Position numbers and translations under genes: made by a program | Assembly: GCF_022662105.1 (NCBI RefSeq) | Contig: NZ_JAKMCP010000003.1 | Coordinates: forward strand, 558,001 to 622,000 | Direction of reading: 5' to 3' | Length of the DNA: 64,000 nucleotides | Source: Aestuariivivens sediminis | GTDB taxonomy: Bacteria; Bacteroidota; Bacteroidia; Flavobacteriales; Flavobacteriaceae | In this document: positions 10,035 through 18,547 of the stretch, piece after piece | How the letters are laid out: every line of letters begins with the position of its first letter | Position numbering within the stretch: position 1 is the first letter of the stretch | Notes under the pieces: model-generated | Database searches by the model: none | What the model was told of the DNA's origin: nothing | Seen by the model: only the letters and a program-made list of their open reading frames with translations

Positions 10035-10799
10035 ATGGGTAAAATCATTGCAATTGCTAATCAAAAAGGTGGGGTCGGTAAAACGACTACCTCCATAAAT
10101 TTAGCAGCCTCACTTGGTGTTCTGGAAAAGAAAGTGCTCCTTATCGATGCCGATCCACAAGCCAATGCGACCTCCGGGATTGGCATTGACGTAGAATCGG
10201 TTGAAGTGGGTACCTACCAACTATTGGAACATTCCAATACAGCCAAGGAAGCCATTATTAAAACAGATACACCAAACTTATACGCTATTCCTGCTCATAT
10301 AGATCTTGTTGCCATTGAAATTGAACTGGTAGATAAGGATAACCGGGAATACATGTTGAAAATGGCTTTACATGAAATTAAAGATGAATTTGACTATATT
10401 ATAATTGATTGTGCTCCGTCTCTGGGATTATTAACCTTAAATGCCTTAACCGCAGCCGACGCCGTAATGATTCCCATTCAGTGTGAATATTTTGCGTTAG
10501 AAGGCTTAGGTAAATTGTTGAACACGATAAAAAGCGTCCAAAGAATCCATAATCCTGAGCTAGATATCGAGGGTCTCTTATTAACCATGTATGATTCTCG
10601 ACTAAGACTCTCTAATCAAGTGGTTGAAGAAGTTCAGAAGCATTTTAACAACATGGTTTTTCAAACCATAATCCAACGAAATGTCCGTTTAAGTGAGGCT
10701 CCGAGTTATGGTGAAAGTATAATTAATTATGATGCAAGTAGCAAGGGTGCATCGAATTACTTAAGTTTGGCAAAGGAAATTATCAATAAAAACGATTAA
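10035..10799 (+). CDS. parA: Chromosome-partitioning ATPase ParA (Soj)
   Basis: The 254-residue protein has the deviant Walker A KGGVGKTT at residues 11-18, LLIDADPQANAT (A') and IIIDCAPSLGLLTLNAL (Walker B), as in chromosomal ParA/Soj ATPases. It binds DNA non-specifically and moves ParB-parS complexes. parB starts one base after its stop codon. Confidence 0.97.
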   Translation: MGKIIAIANQKGGVGKTTTSINLAASLGVLEKKVLLIDADPQANATSGIGIDVESVEVGTYQLLEHSNTAKEAIIKTDTPNLYAIPAHIDLVAIEIELVDKDNREYMLKMALHEIKDEFDYIIIDCAPSLGLLTLNALTAADAVMIPIQCEYFALEGLGKLLNTIKSVQRIHNPELDIEGLLLTMYDSRLRLSNQVVEEVQKHFNNMVFQTIIQRNVRLSEAPSYGESIINYDASSKGASNYLSLAKEIINKND

Positions 10800-10800
10800 C

Positions 10801-11712
10801 ATGGCTAAGGCGACTAAAAAACAAGCTTTAGGTAGAGGCTTATCGGCACTCTTGAAAGATCCTGAAAACGACATAAAATCGGTTCAAGATAAAAATGCCG
10901 ATAAGGTTATAGGAAATATCATTGAATTAGATATCGATTATATTGAAGTTAATCCGTTTCAACCCAGAACCAATTTTAGTGAAGAATCGATAAAAGAATT
11001 GGCTTCATCCATAAAGGAGTTGGGTATCATACAGCCCATAACCGTTAGAAAATCGGATTTTAACAAATACCAATTGGTTTCTGGTGAACGTCGATTTAGG
11101 GCCGCCAAACTGGTTGGTTTAGACACCATTCCTGCTTACATAAGAATCGCCAACGACCAAGAGTCGTTAGAAATGGCCCTGGTTGAGAATATTCAGCGTC
11201 AAGATTTAGATCCCATAGAAATTGCATTGTCTTATCAACGCTTAATTGATGAAATTAATTTAACCCAGGAACAAATGAGTGAGCGTGTTGGTAAGAAACG
11301 TTCTACTATTGCCAACTATTTGCGATTATTAAAGTTAGATCCTATTATCCAAACCGGAATGCGGGATGGATTTATAAGTATGGGACATGGGAGGGCATTA
11401 ATTACTATTGAAGACCAGTCTATTCAACTTGATATTTACGAAAGTATTCTTTCTAAAAAATTATCCGTTAGAGAAACTGAAGAAATAGTGCGTAACTACG
11501 GTACAACCAAAGAACCTAAAACAACCAATAACAACACTACAGAGAAAGATAACCCGGAATATATTAAAAAAGGGATTACAGTCTTTTCTGAATACTTTGG
11601 CCATAAAATTGACGTTAAAGTTTCTAAAAATGGGAAAGGAAAAATTACCATTCCCTTCCATTCGGAAGAAGATTTTAACCGCATAAAAAAATTAGTTGAA
11701 GGTGCCAAATAA
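10801..11712 (+). CDS. parB: Chromosome-partitioning protein ParB (Spo0J)
   Basis: The 303-residue protein starts KKQALGRGLSALL, the ParA-contacting N-terminus. It then has the CTPase/nuclease-like domain with ELDIDYIEVNPFQPR and LVSGERRFRAAKL, the family ENIQRQDLDPIEIA motif, a helix-turn-helix (TQEQMSERVGKKRSTIANYLR) and a C-terminal dimerisation region. It would bind parS and spread as a clamp. I did not find a parS site of the TGTTTCACGTGAAACA type nearby. It overlaps the next gene by 17 bases. Confidence 0.97.
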   Translation: MAKATKKQALGRGLSALLKDPENDIKSVQDKNADKVIGNIIELDIDYIEVNPFQPRTNFSEESIKELASSIKELGIIQPITVRKSDFNKYQLVSGERRFRAAKLVGLDTIPAYIRIANDQESLEMALVENIQRQDLDPIEIALSYQRLIDEINLTQEQMSERVGKKRSTIANYLRLLKLDPIIQTGMRDGFISMGHGRALITIEDQSIQLDIYESILSKKLSVRETEEIVRNYGTTKEPKTTNNNTTEKDNPEYIKKGITVFSEYFGHKIDVKVSKNGKGKITIPFHSEEDFNRIKKLVEGAK

Positions 11713-12307
11713 ATGTATAACAGCTGCTGTAATTTCATTTCTGTTTTGTTTTCCAACACTTGCACAAGATAAGGAGGGGGAAAAACTCCCGGAGATTATC
11801 GATGAAAGAGCGGTTGAATTTAGTGAGGATATCAATCCCTTATCTCCAGCAAAAGCTGCTTTTTATTCTGCTGTATTACCCGGTTTAGGTCAAGCGTACA
11901 ATAAAAAATACTGGAAAATACCCATTGTTTATGGTGCCTTGGGTACTGGCATCTATTTTTATATCAACAACAACAATGAATATAATAGATATAGGGATGC
12001 TTATAAGAGTCGCTTAGCGGGATTTAAAACTGATGAATTTTATTTCGATCCGCAAGGTAATCCATTAACATCTCCAAGAATAACGGATGATGGTCTCCGG
12101 CGTGCCCAAAAATTTTATAGGAGAAATAAGGAATTGTCGCTTTTAGTTACTATTGGGATATATGCCTTAAATATTATTGATGCCAATGTTGATGCACATT
12201 TATTGCAATATAATGTAGACAAAAACTTATCTTTGGCACCGCATTATAAATTAAATGAGATGGATGCGAGGAGTAACCTCGGGTTAACTTTAAACTTTAA
12301 ATTTTGA
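11696..12307 (+). CDS. DUF5683 family exported protein
   Basis: The 203-residue protein has a signal-peptide-like N-terminus (AAVISFLFCFPTLAQ) followed by NPLSPAKAAFYSAVLPGLGQAYNKKYWK, the diagnostic start of the DUF5683 domain, with hydrophobic helices around IPIVYGALGTGIYFYI and at SLLVTIGIYALNIIDANVDAHL. Function is unknown; the gene often sits between parB and dapB in this family. No in-frame ATG precedes the signal peptide. The start must be TTG (11696) or GTG (11702), both inside parB; the ATG at 11713 is in another frame. Confidence 0.85.
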   Translation: MKVPNKCITAAVISFLFCFPTLAQDKEGEKLPEIIDERAVEFSEDINPLSPAKAAFYSAVLPGLGQAYNKKYWKIPIVYGALGTGIYFYINNNNEYNRYRDAYKSRLAGFKTDEFYFDPQGNPLTSPRITDDGLRRAQKFYRRNKELSLLVTIGIYALNIIDANVDAHLLQYNVDKNLSLAPHYKLNEMDARSNLGLTLNFKF

Positions 12308-12309
12308 AA

Positions 12310-13011
12310 ATGGACATTGCATTATTAGGCTATGGAAAGATGGGAAAAACCATAGAGCAAATTGCCCTCAAAAGAGGGCATACTATTGTATTAAAGATAG
12401 ATAAAGATGACAAAGATTATGATATTACCAAAGCTGATGTAGCCATAGATTTTAGTATTCCGGAGGTAGCCTTTAACAATATATCGCTTTGCTTAAACCA
12501 AAACGTGCCGGTCGTTTCAGGTACCACAGGCTGGCTAAACGATTTTGATAATGCCGTTAGGCTTTGTAAAGAAAACAATGGCGCCTTTATTTATGCATCC
12601 AATTACAGCTTGGGGGTAAACATTTTTTTTGAACTCAATAAAACACTGGCTAAAATGATGAGTAATCTTAAACAATACCATGTAAGCATGGAAGAAATTC
12701 ATCATACACAAAAGTTGGATGCACCAAGTGGTACCGCCATTTCGTTGGCTAATGATATCATTGCAAATCATAACAATTTAGATGACTGGAAATTAAATAT
12801 GGGTAATGAAAACACTATTCCTATTGTGTCTAAACGTATTGCAGATGTTCCAGGCACCCATAGCATAACTTACAAAAGTGAGGTAGATACCATAAATATT
12901 GAGCATATAGCCCATAATCGGCAAGGGTTTGCCTTAGGGGCCGTAATTGCTGCCGAATGGCTGGTGGGAAAAACAGGGGTTTATAATATGAAGGATGTCT
13001 TGGGGATTTAA
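12310..13011 (+). CDS. dapB: 4-hydroxy-tetrahydrodipicolinate reductase
   Basis: The 233-residue protein has the nucleotide-binding GYGKMGK at residues 7-13, DFSIPE, VSGTTGW, the catalytic region MEEIHHTQKLDAPSGTA, and the C-terminal HSITYKSEVDTINIEHIAHNR segment of DapB. The enzyme reduces the DapA product with NAD(P)H in lysine and meso-diaminopimelate synthesis. The ATG lies two bases after the preceding stop. It is slightly short, as is usual for Bacteroidota DapB. Confidence 0.96.
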   Translation: MDIALLGYGKMGKTIEQIALKRGHTIVLKIDKDDKDYDITKADVAIDFSIPEVAFNNISLCLNQNVPVVSGTTGWLNDFDNAVRLCKENNGAFIYASNYSLGVNIFFELNKTLAKMMSNLKQYHVSMEEIHHTQKLDAPSGTAISLANDIIANHNNLDDWKLNMGNENTIPIVSKRIADVPGTHSITYKSEVDTINIEHIAHNRQGFALGAVIAAEWLVGKTGVYNMKDVLGI

Positions 13012-13220
13012 ATTTTTAAAAGTATTGAAAATAAACAATTAAGAATTGATCTTTATACGGTCTCATGTTGCATTTGTGATTCCTTTTCATAATTTTTGAT
13101 AATTCTTTGTTAAAAAAAGTCAACCAAGGTAACAGGATTTTTTTATCATCTAGAAAAACTGCAAATTTGAACATTAAAAATTAATTTCTTGCCATTTGGC
13201 AATTATCAATAGTAAAGATT

Positions 13221-14798
13221 ATGACGCTAACACAATGGTTTATATTTCTTCTAGTCATACAAATAGTACATGGTTTAGGGACTTGGAAATTATATTTAAA
13301 AGCGGGTAGAAAACCATGGGAAGCCTTTGTCCCCATCTATAATGGTATTATTCTAATGAAAATAATTAACCGGCCTTGGTGGTGGGTTATATTAATGTTC
13401 TTACCAATTGTTAACCTGATCATGTTCATTGTAATCTGGGTAGAAACCGCCAGGAGTTTTGGCAGGAATTCTTACTCAGACACCTTTTTAGCAGTTGTTA
13501 CACTTGGGTTTTACAGTTACTATCTAAACTATGTTACGGATGTCAATTACATTGAGAACCGAAGTACACAGCCTAAATCTGGATCTGGAGAATGGACAAG
13601 CTCTATATTATTCGCTATTGTCGCTGCCACTATCGTGCATACTTATTTTATGCAGCCTTTCACCATTCCATCATCGTCATTGGAAAAATCTCTTTTGGTT
13701 GGTGACTTCTTATTTGTGAGCAAATTTCATTATGGTGCCAGGGTGCCCATGACCACGGTAGCTGCACCCATGGTGCATGATACCATTCCTGGGTTAAAAG
13801 TAAAATCCTATCTATTTGATGACCACAAAGGGAGTCATTCATGGAAAAATAAACTTCAGCTACCCTATTTAAGGATTCCCGGTTTTGAAAAAATAAAACG
13901 AAATGAAATAGTAGTATTTAATCAACCTGCGGATACGCTATTAAATATGAACGATTTTCATCCAGATCGAAATTACTACAAACCTATCGATAAAAAAACC
14001 AATTTGGTAAAACGATGTGTGGGACTACCCGGAGATTCATTAGAGGTTCGTAATGGTTATGTTTACATCAATGGAAAACAAAACCAATTACCAGATAGGA
14101 CTCAACTGCAGTTTAGCTATTATGTACAGCCAAAAAATAGTCGTTTTAATGCAAAATTTTTAAAAGATCGTTATGATATTACGGATTATTTTGGAATTAT
14201 TAATGCCCAAAACACCTATAGGTTTTCTGCAATTTCAGATGCCGCTTTGGCTAAATTTAAAAATCATCCTAATGTAGCGAGTATTACACCCGTAAAAGCT
14301 GAAAAGGGTGTTAGAGATGCCAATCTATTTCCACAACATCCTGATTATAATTGGAATATAGATTTTTTCGGTCCTTTATACATTCCCGAAAAGGATGAAA
14401 CCATTGCAATTAACCTGGAGAGTTTACCCTTATACAAACGTGTTATTACAGAATATGAAGGTAATACGTTACAAGTAAAAGGCAATCAAATTTTAATAAA
14501 TGGTGAAGTGACGGACACCTATACCTTTAAACAAAATTACTATTGGATGATGGGCGACAACCGACACAATTCTATTGACGCGAGGGCATGGGGCTTTGTC
14601 CCCTTTGACCATGTTGTTGGTAAGCCGGTGTTTATTTGGATGAGTTGGGATGGACTCAAACACCCGCGTTGGGAACGCTTCTTTACAACAGTACATGGTA
14701 AAGGAAAAGCAACATCTTATCTTATACCTTTTTTAATTGTACTATTGGGTTGGATCGGTATTAGCAAATGGAGAAAACGACGAAAAGACAAAAGTTAA
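13221..14798 (+). CDS. lepB: Signal peptidase I, long Bacteroidota form
   Basis: The 525-residue protein begins with a four-helix membrane region (residues about 1-115, DUF5684-like: WEAFVPIYNGIILMKI). The S26 peptidase follows: TIPSSSLEKSLLVGDFLFV carries the catalytic Ser, NLVKRCVGLPGDSLEV the general-base Lys, and MGDNRHNSIDAR WGFVP is box E. A large insertion separates the Lys from box E. A C-terminal transmembrane helix ends in KWRKRRKDKS. It cleaves export signal peptides. A 209-base upstream gap holds no gene. Confidence 0.94.
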   Translation: MTLTQWFIFLLVIQIVHGLGTWKLYLKAGRKPWEAFVPIYNGIILMKIINRPWWWVILMFLPIVNLIMFIVIWVETARSFGRNSYSDTFLAVVTLGFYSYYLNYVTDVNYIENRSTQPKSGSGEWTSSILFAIVAATIVHTYFMQPFTIPSSSLEKSLLVGDFLFVSKFHYGARVPMTTVAAPMVHDTIPGLKVKSYLFDDHKGSHSWKNKLQLPYLRIPGFEKIKRNEIVVFNQPADTLLNMNDFHPDRNYYKPIDKKTNLVKRCVGLPGDSLEVRNGYVYINGKQNQLPDRTQLQFSYYVQPKNSRFNAKFLKDRYDITDYFGIINAQNTYRFSAISDAALAKFKNHPNVASITPVKAEKGVRDANLFPQHPDYNWNIDFFGPLYIPEKDETIAINLESLPLYKRVITEYEGNTLQVKGNQILINGEVTDTYTFKQNYYWMMGDNRHNSIDARAWGFVPFDHVVGKPVFIWMSWDGLKHPRWERFFTTVHGKGKATSYLIPFLIVLLGWIGISKWRKRRKDKS

Positions 14799-14884
14799 AT
14801 CCTTAATGGGTTTATGTTGATTTGATTATTTGAGAATTTTTCAAAACTATTAGTATCTATTTCTATTAAAAATCAAATCGACAA

Positions 14885-15502
14885 ATGAATATCCTCATCC
14901 ACCCAACATACTTCCCTTCGATAGCTCATTTTGTAGCCATTGCAAAGGCTACGGAAGTAAGGTTTGAAATGGAGGATAATTTTATTAAGCAAACCTATAG
15001 AAATAGGGCCTATATATACGGTGCTAATGGTAAATTGGCATTAAACGTTCCAATAATCCATTCACAAAAAAACAGACAAAAATATAGAGATGTAAAAATT
15101 TTTAATGAAGAACAATGGCAAAGTGTACATTGGAAATCTTTACTTTCTGCCTATAGTACCTCACCTTTTTTTGAATTTTATAAAGATGAATTGGCTATAC
15201 TTTTTCAAAAACCTTTTCATTTCATTTTAGATTTTAACTTAATCTGTTTTGAAATCCTTTGCGATTGTTTACAATTAGACCCAGACACCACTAAATCTGA
15301 TATGTACAGAAAATCCATTGAAAGTCACTTGGACTTGCGTTATCTCGTACAAGCTAAAAAAGAGCAACCTCAAGATTTTAGACCCTATACCCAAGTATTT
15401 AATAGTAAACATGGGTTTATTCCCAATTTAAGTGTATTGGATTTACTATTTAATGAAGGGCCCAATGCATTAACATATTTAAAATCACAAGAGATACGAT
15501 GA
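14885..15502 (+). CDS. WbqC family protein
   Basis: The 205-residue protein starts LIHPTYFPSIAHFVAIAKA and contains FIKQTYRNRAYIYGANGKLALNVPI and WQSVHWKSLLSAYSTSPFF, the signature blocks of WbqC-like proteins. Family members are often linked to surface polysaccharide loci, but the biochemical role is not established. The next gene overlaps its end by 4 bases. Confidence 0.9.
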   Translation: MNILIHPTYFPSIAHFVAIAKATEVRFEMEDNFIKQTYRNRAYIYGANGKLALNVPIIHSQKNRQKYRDVKIFNEEQWQSVHWKSLLSAYSTSPFFEFYKDELAILFQKPFHFILDFNLICFEILCDCLQLDPDTTKSDMYRKSIESHLDLRYLVQAKKEQPQDFRPYTQVFNSKHGFIPNLSVLDLLFNEGPNALTYLKSQEIR

Positions 15503-15819
15503 GTTCAATATTACAGCCTGTTGTGCATTACGGTTGTCATTTTTTGCTTCCATTGGCCATCGCTTTACTATGGTACAAATCAAACTGGAAAATAGCATAT
15601 GTAACAATGTTGTCTGCATTTTTAATTGATTTAGACCACTTAATTGCCAGCCCGATTTTTGACCCTAACAGATGTGGTATTGGTTTTCATCCATTACACT
15701 CCTCTTTTGCGATAACAATTTATTTGTTTCTTTTAATTCCAAAAAAATCACGCTTACTTGCCCTTGGTTTGGTTATCCATATTATATCGGATGCTGTAGA
15801 TTGTTTATTAATGCATTGA
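15499..15819 (+). CDS. DUF6122 family small membrane protein
   Basis: The 106-residue protein has three to four predicted transmembrane helices and conserved polar residues: VHYGCHFLLPL, FLIDLDHL, FDPNRCGIGFHPLHS and HIISDAVDC. The Asp/His pattern in membrane segments recalls the membrane-bound metal-dependent hydrolase (YdjM-like) group, which is inference. It is translationally coupled to the WbqC gene by a 4-base overlap. Confidence 0.8.
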   Translation: MSSILQPVVHYGCHFLLPLAIALLWYKSNWKIAYVTMLSAFLIDLDHLIASPIFDPNRCGIGFHPLHSSFAITIYLFLLIPKKSRLLALGLVIHIISDAVDCLLMH

Positions 15820-15858
15820 TCATTACATACGGTATGCACTTATTGCAACTGGGGTTTT

Positions 15859-16878
15859 TCAGATTTCTAAAGTGGCCATAATTGGATAATGGTCAGAATA
15901 GTGCTCTTCATAGGTATTAAATCCATTAACTCGAATATTGGCATCCGTAAAAATAAAATCAATCCTTATAGGAAAAAATTTAAAATCGTAAGTACGACCA
16001 AATCCGTTACCTGCTTCTTTGAATGCATCTTTTAAATCACCTTTAATCGTTCGGTATACATATGAAAAAGCGGTATTGTTAAAGTCTCCGCAAATAACCA
16101 TTTTATAGTTGCACTGTTTTTTATGTGCCATGAATAATTCTGTTTGAAATTGTTGCATTTTAAAGGTCTTACTGACTCTTTTGAATAAGCGCTCAGAATC
16201 TTCTTTCTTAAGGCTTTCCACATTGGTATCGATATGTAATGACTCCAAATGGATATTATAAATCCGAATCGTATCGTTTCCTTTAACAATATCGGCATAA
16301 ATGGCATTGTTTCCAGTATTTGGGAATTCTATGGAACCGCTATCAACAATAGGAAACTGAGAAAAAATCGCTTGTCCCGATTTCACTTTTTTTCCTGATA
16401 ATTTTTCATATTTGTACCTAAAAAAAGTAAGATCAATATTCTTATGTGGATGATATTCTTGTAAACTTAAAATATCTGGTGCCTGTTCTTTAAAAAATTC
16501 TATTGTTTTGGCTTCAATGTTTTTTTTTGGTATCCAATTATATAGATTAAACAACCTAACATTAAAGTTCATCACTTTCAAATTGTTTTTTTTCTGAATG
16601 TTTTCTGATGCTGAGAAATTATATAAAGACCCATAGAACAGATACCCTATACATAACACTAAGAATGACAAAAATAGCTGCTTTTTTACTCTAAATAACC
16701 AGTACAGGAAGAACAGAACATTGGTTAAAATCAAAAATGGAACTCCCAAATTGATCACCGATAAAATGGAGAATGTTTGGGGAGGAAGTAAGGGCAACAT
16801 ATAAGATAATAAAAGAAGTATCGCGAATAGGACATTTATTATATAAATGATTTTATCGAAAAAACGTAATTTTTTCAT
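15859..16878 (-). CDS. Membrane-anchored endonuclease/exonuclease/phosphatase (EEP) family protein
   Basis: The 339-residue protein has three N-terminal transmembrane helices (residues about 10-90), then an EEP fold: MNFNVRLFN (Asn), LSLQEYH (catalytic Glu), IYNIHLES, CGDFNNTAFS (metal-binding DxN) and the C-terminal SDHYPI with the catalytic Asp-His pair. Substrate could be DNA, a phospholipid or a phosphoester; the membrane anchor suggests an envelope role. It is the last gene of a minus-strand run that begins near the TPR gene. Confidence 0.9.
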   Translation of the reverse strand: MKKLRFFDKIIYIINVLFAILLLLSYMLPLLPPQTFSILSVINLGVPFLILTNVLFFLYWLFRVKKQLFLSFLVLCIGYLFYGSLYNFSASENIQKKNNLKVMNFNVRLFNLYNWIPKKNIEAKTIEFFKEQAPDILSLQEYHPHKNIDLTFFRYKYEKLSGKKVKSGQAIFSQFPIVDSGSIEFPNTGNNAIYADIVKGNDTIRIYNIHLESLHIDTNVESLKKEDSERLFKRVSKTFKMQQFQTELFMAHKKQCNYKMVICGDFNNTAFSYVYRTIKGDLKDAFKEAGNGFGRTYDFKFFPIRIDFIFTDANIRVNGFNTYEEHYSDHYPIMATLEI

Positions 16879-16931
16879 GATCTCCCCAGTCTAAAATATT
16901 ATACTATGACTCAATTCAAACTATTTTTACG

Positions 16932-17798
16932 TCATTTACCCGCTCTAAACAAAAACTCCTTTTCTTCTTTGGTTAGGCTTTCGTAACCACTTTTACTAAT
17001 TTTTTCTAAAATAATATCTATCTTCTTTTGTTTATTGAACTCATTAAAATCAGATTTATTAAAACCGCCTACTTTGTTTTTGTTCTTATGCACTTTTTTA
17101 AAGGGTTTACGATTTGAAAATTTAAATACCCCTGCAATAGCATCGACAAATTTTTCAAACCCCTTCCCTATATCGGTACCCCTGGCTAATTGCTTTGCAT
17201 ATAAATACCCAAGAAATGCACCTCCCAAATGCGCGATATTACCACCGGAATTGCCATAAATAGGATCTTTTATACCAGAAATAAGACCTAAAACATCCAA
17301 TATTACAATAGCAAGACCTATGTACCATAATTTTATACTCAGGGTGAAAAACCGGAATTCCTTATGAGGCATATAAGCACATAAAAAAATAAGCAGTGCC
17401 CTGACCGAAGCAGAAGCCCCAACCAGTCGAGAATTCATGAAAACATCAGGAAATAGGTTATACACCAGCACATACAATACGGCTCCTGATATAGCCCCCA
17501 GAAAATAAATATTTAGGGCCATTTTTGGGTTAAATAAATTTAAAATCCATTGCGCAATTATGTACAACCATAGCATATTGAACAAAATGTGCATAAATTC
17601 ATAATGTACAAAGGCATAACTTACCAAGCTCCAAGGTTGTAAAATGAATGTATTAAAACTACTCGGTAACTCAAACCACTCTAAAAGTGGTCTGTAAATT
17701 AACCCTAAAAGGAAAACAACCAGGTTAATGACTATTATTTTCTCAAAAACATTTAATCGTTTCAGCTTATTCTTTATGTCTTGATTAAGTGATGTCAT
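16932..17798 (-). CDS. Rhomboid family intramembrane serine protease (second of a tandem pair)
   Basis: The 288-residue protein has six hydrophobic segments, the rhomboid loop motif NSRLVGASASVRALL with the candidate catalytic Ser in GAS, and the partner His in NIAHLGGAFLGYLYA. The last 80 residues are basic and soluble, ending with a helical tail (LTKEEKEFLFRAGK) common in Bacteroidota rhomboids. The canonical GxSG reads GASA here. The start at 17798 gives an ATGA overlap with the upstream rhomboid stop codon; an ATG three codons earlier is also possible. Confidence 0.9.
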   Translation of the reverse strand: MTSLNQDIKNKLKRLNVFEKIIVINLVVFLLGLIYRPLLEWFELPSSFNTFILQPWSLVSYAFVHYEFMHILFNMLWLYIIAQWILNLFNPKMALNIYFLGAISGAVLYVLVYNLFPDVFMNSRLVGASASVRALLIFLCAYMPHKEFRFFTLSIKLWYIGLAIVILDVLGLISGIKDPIYGNSGGNIAHLGGAFLGYLYAKQLARGTDIGKGFEKFVDAIAGVFKFSNRKPFKKVHKNKNKVGGFNKSDFNEFNKQKKIDIILEKISKSGYESLTKEEKEFLFRAGK

Positions 17799-18544
17799 AA
17801 ATCCCACCTGTTTTTATTGAATTGGTTCTTTTTCCAATACCACATAATAATACCTCCGGTGATGGCACCTCCCACATGAGCAAAATGTGCAATATTGGCA
17901 CCGCCAAAAATAGATTGTCCCCTTAGCCCTAAAATGGCTTCAATAATTAGTAGTGCTGGAATAAAATATTTTGCTTTTACAGGAATAGGTAGAAAAATAA
18001 GCATTAATCGAGCCTCTGGATTCATTATTCCAAAAGCAGCCAATATTCCCATCAGGCAACCCGAGGCCCCTACCATAGTAACACTATACAAATAATAGGC
18101 TTCTTGTAAATACTGATGCTGTGTAGCACTCATCCCGTCAACACCTCTCGCGCTGGCCAGCATTTGCAAAATTTCTGATTTGGAAAAACCAGAAGCAATC
18201 AGGTCATTGAAATAGGGCATAAATCTAAAATAATATTCACCCAATTGCAGCGCCAAAGCCCCTAAACCCGCTGAAAAATATATAAATAAAAATTTTTTTG
18301 AACCTAATACTTGCTCTACTGGGGTTCCAAACATCCAAAGCCCAAACATATTCAATGCCAAATGCATAAATCCAGCATGCATAAACATATGGGTTAATAC
18401 TTGCCAATAATTAAAACTTTCATTTTTTGGAAAATGCATAGCGAACCATTCGTAAAACAAATTTCCACCAATAGTCATTGTTCCAATAAACATAATCACA
18501 TTAATGATTATCAAATGTTTTACTGAATCTGTCAATCTTATCAT
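17795..18544 (-). CDS. Rhomboid family intramembrane serine protease (first of a tandem pair)
   Basis: The 249-residue protein has six to seven transmembrane helices, FMHAGFMHLALNMFGLWMFG (rhomboid HxxxN region), the catalytic VGASGCLMG with an intact GxSG, and NIAHFAHVGGAITGG carrying the catalytic His. It would cleave transmembrane substrates. It lies 3 bases after the mutL stop codon and overlaps the next rhomboid by 4 bases, so the three are probably one transcript. Confidence 0.93.
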   Translation of the reverse strand: MIRLTDSVKHLIIINVIMFIGTMTIGGNLFYEWFAMHFPKNESFNYWQVLTHMFMHAGFMHLALNMFGLWMFGTPVEQVLGSKKFLFIYFSAGLGALALQLGEYYFRFMPYFNDLIASGFSKSEILQMLASARGVDGMSATQHQYLQEAYYLYSVTMVGASGCLMGILAAFGIMNPEARLMLIFLPIPVKAKYFIPALLIIEAILGLRGQSIFGGANIAHFAHVGGAITGGIIMWYWKKNQFNKNRWDL

Positions 18545-18547
18545 AAT

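Noticed and set aside
10035-11712. A parS centromere site near parAB
   Set aside because: I looked for TGTTTCACGTGAAACA-like sites and saw none; a full motif scan would be needed.
11713-11760. ATG at 11713 as the start of the DUF5683 gene
   Set aside because: It is in a different frame from the conserved protein; the true start must be TTG or GTG inside parB.
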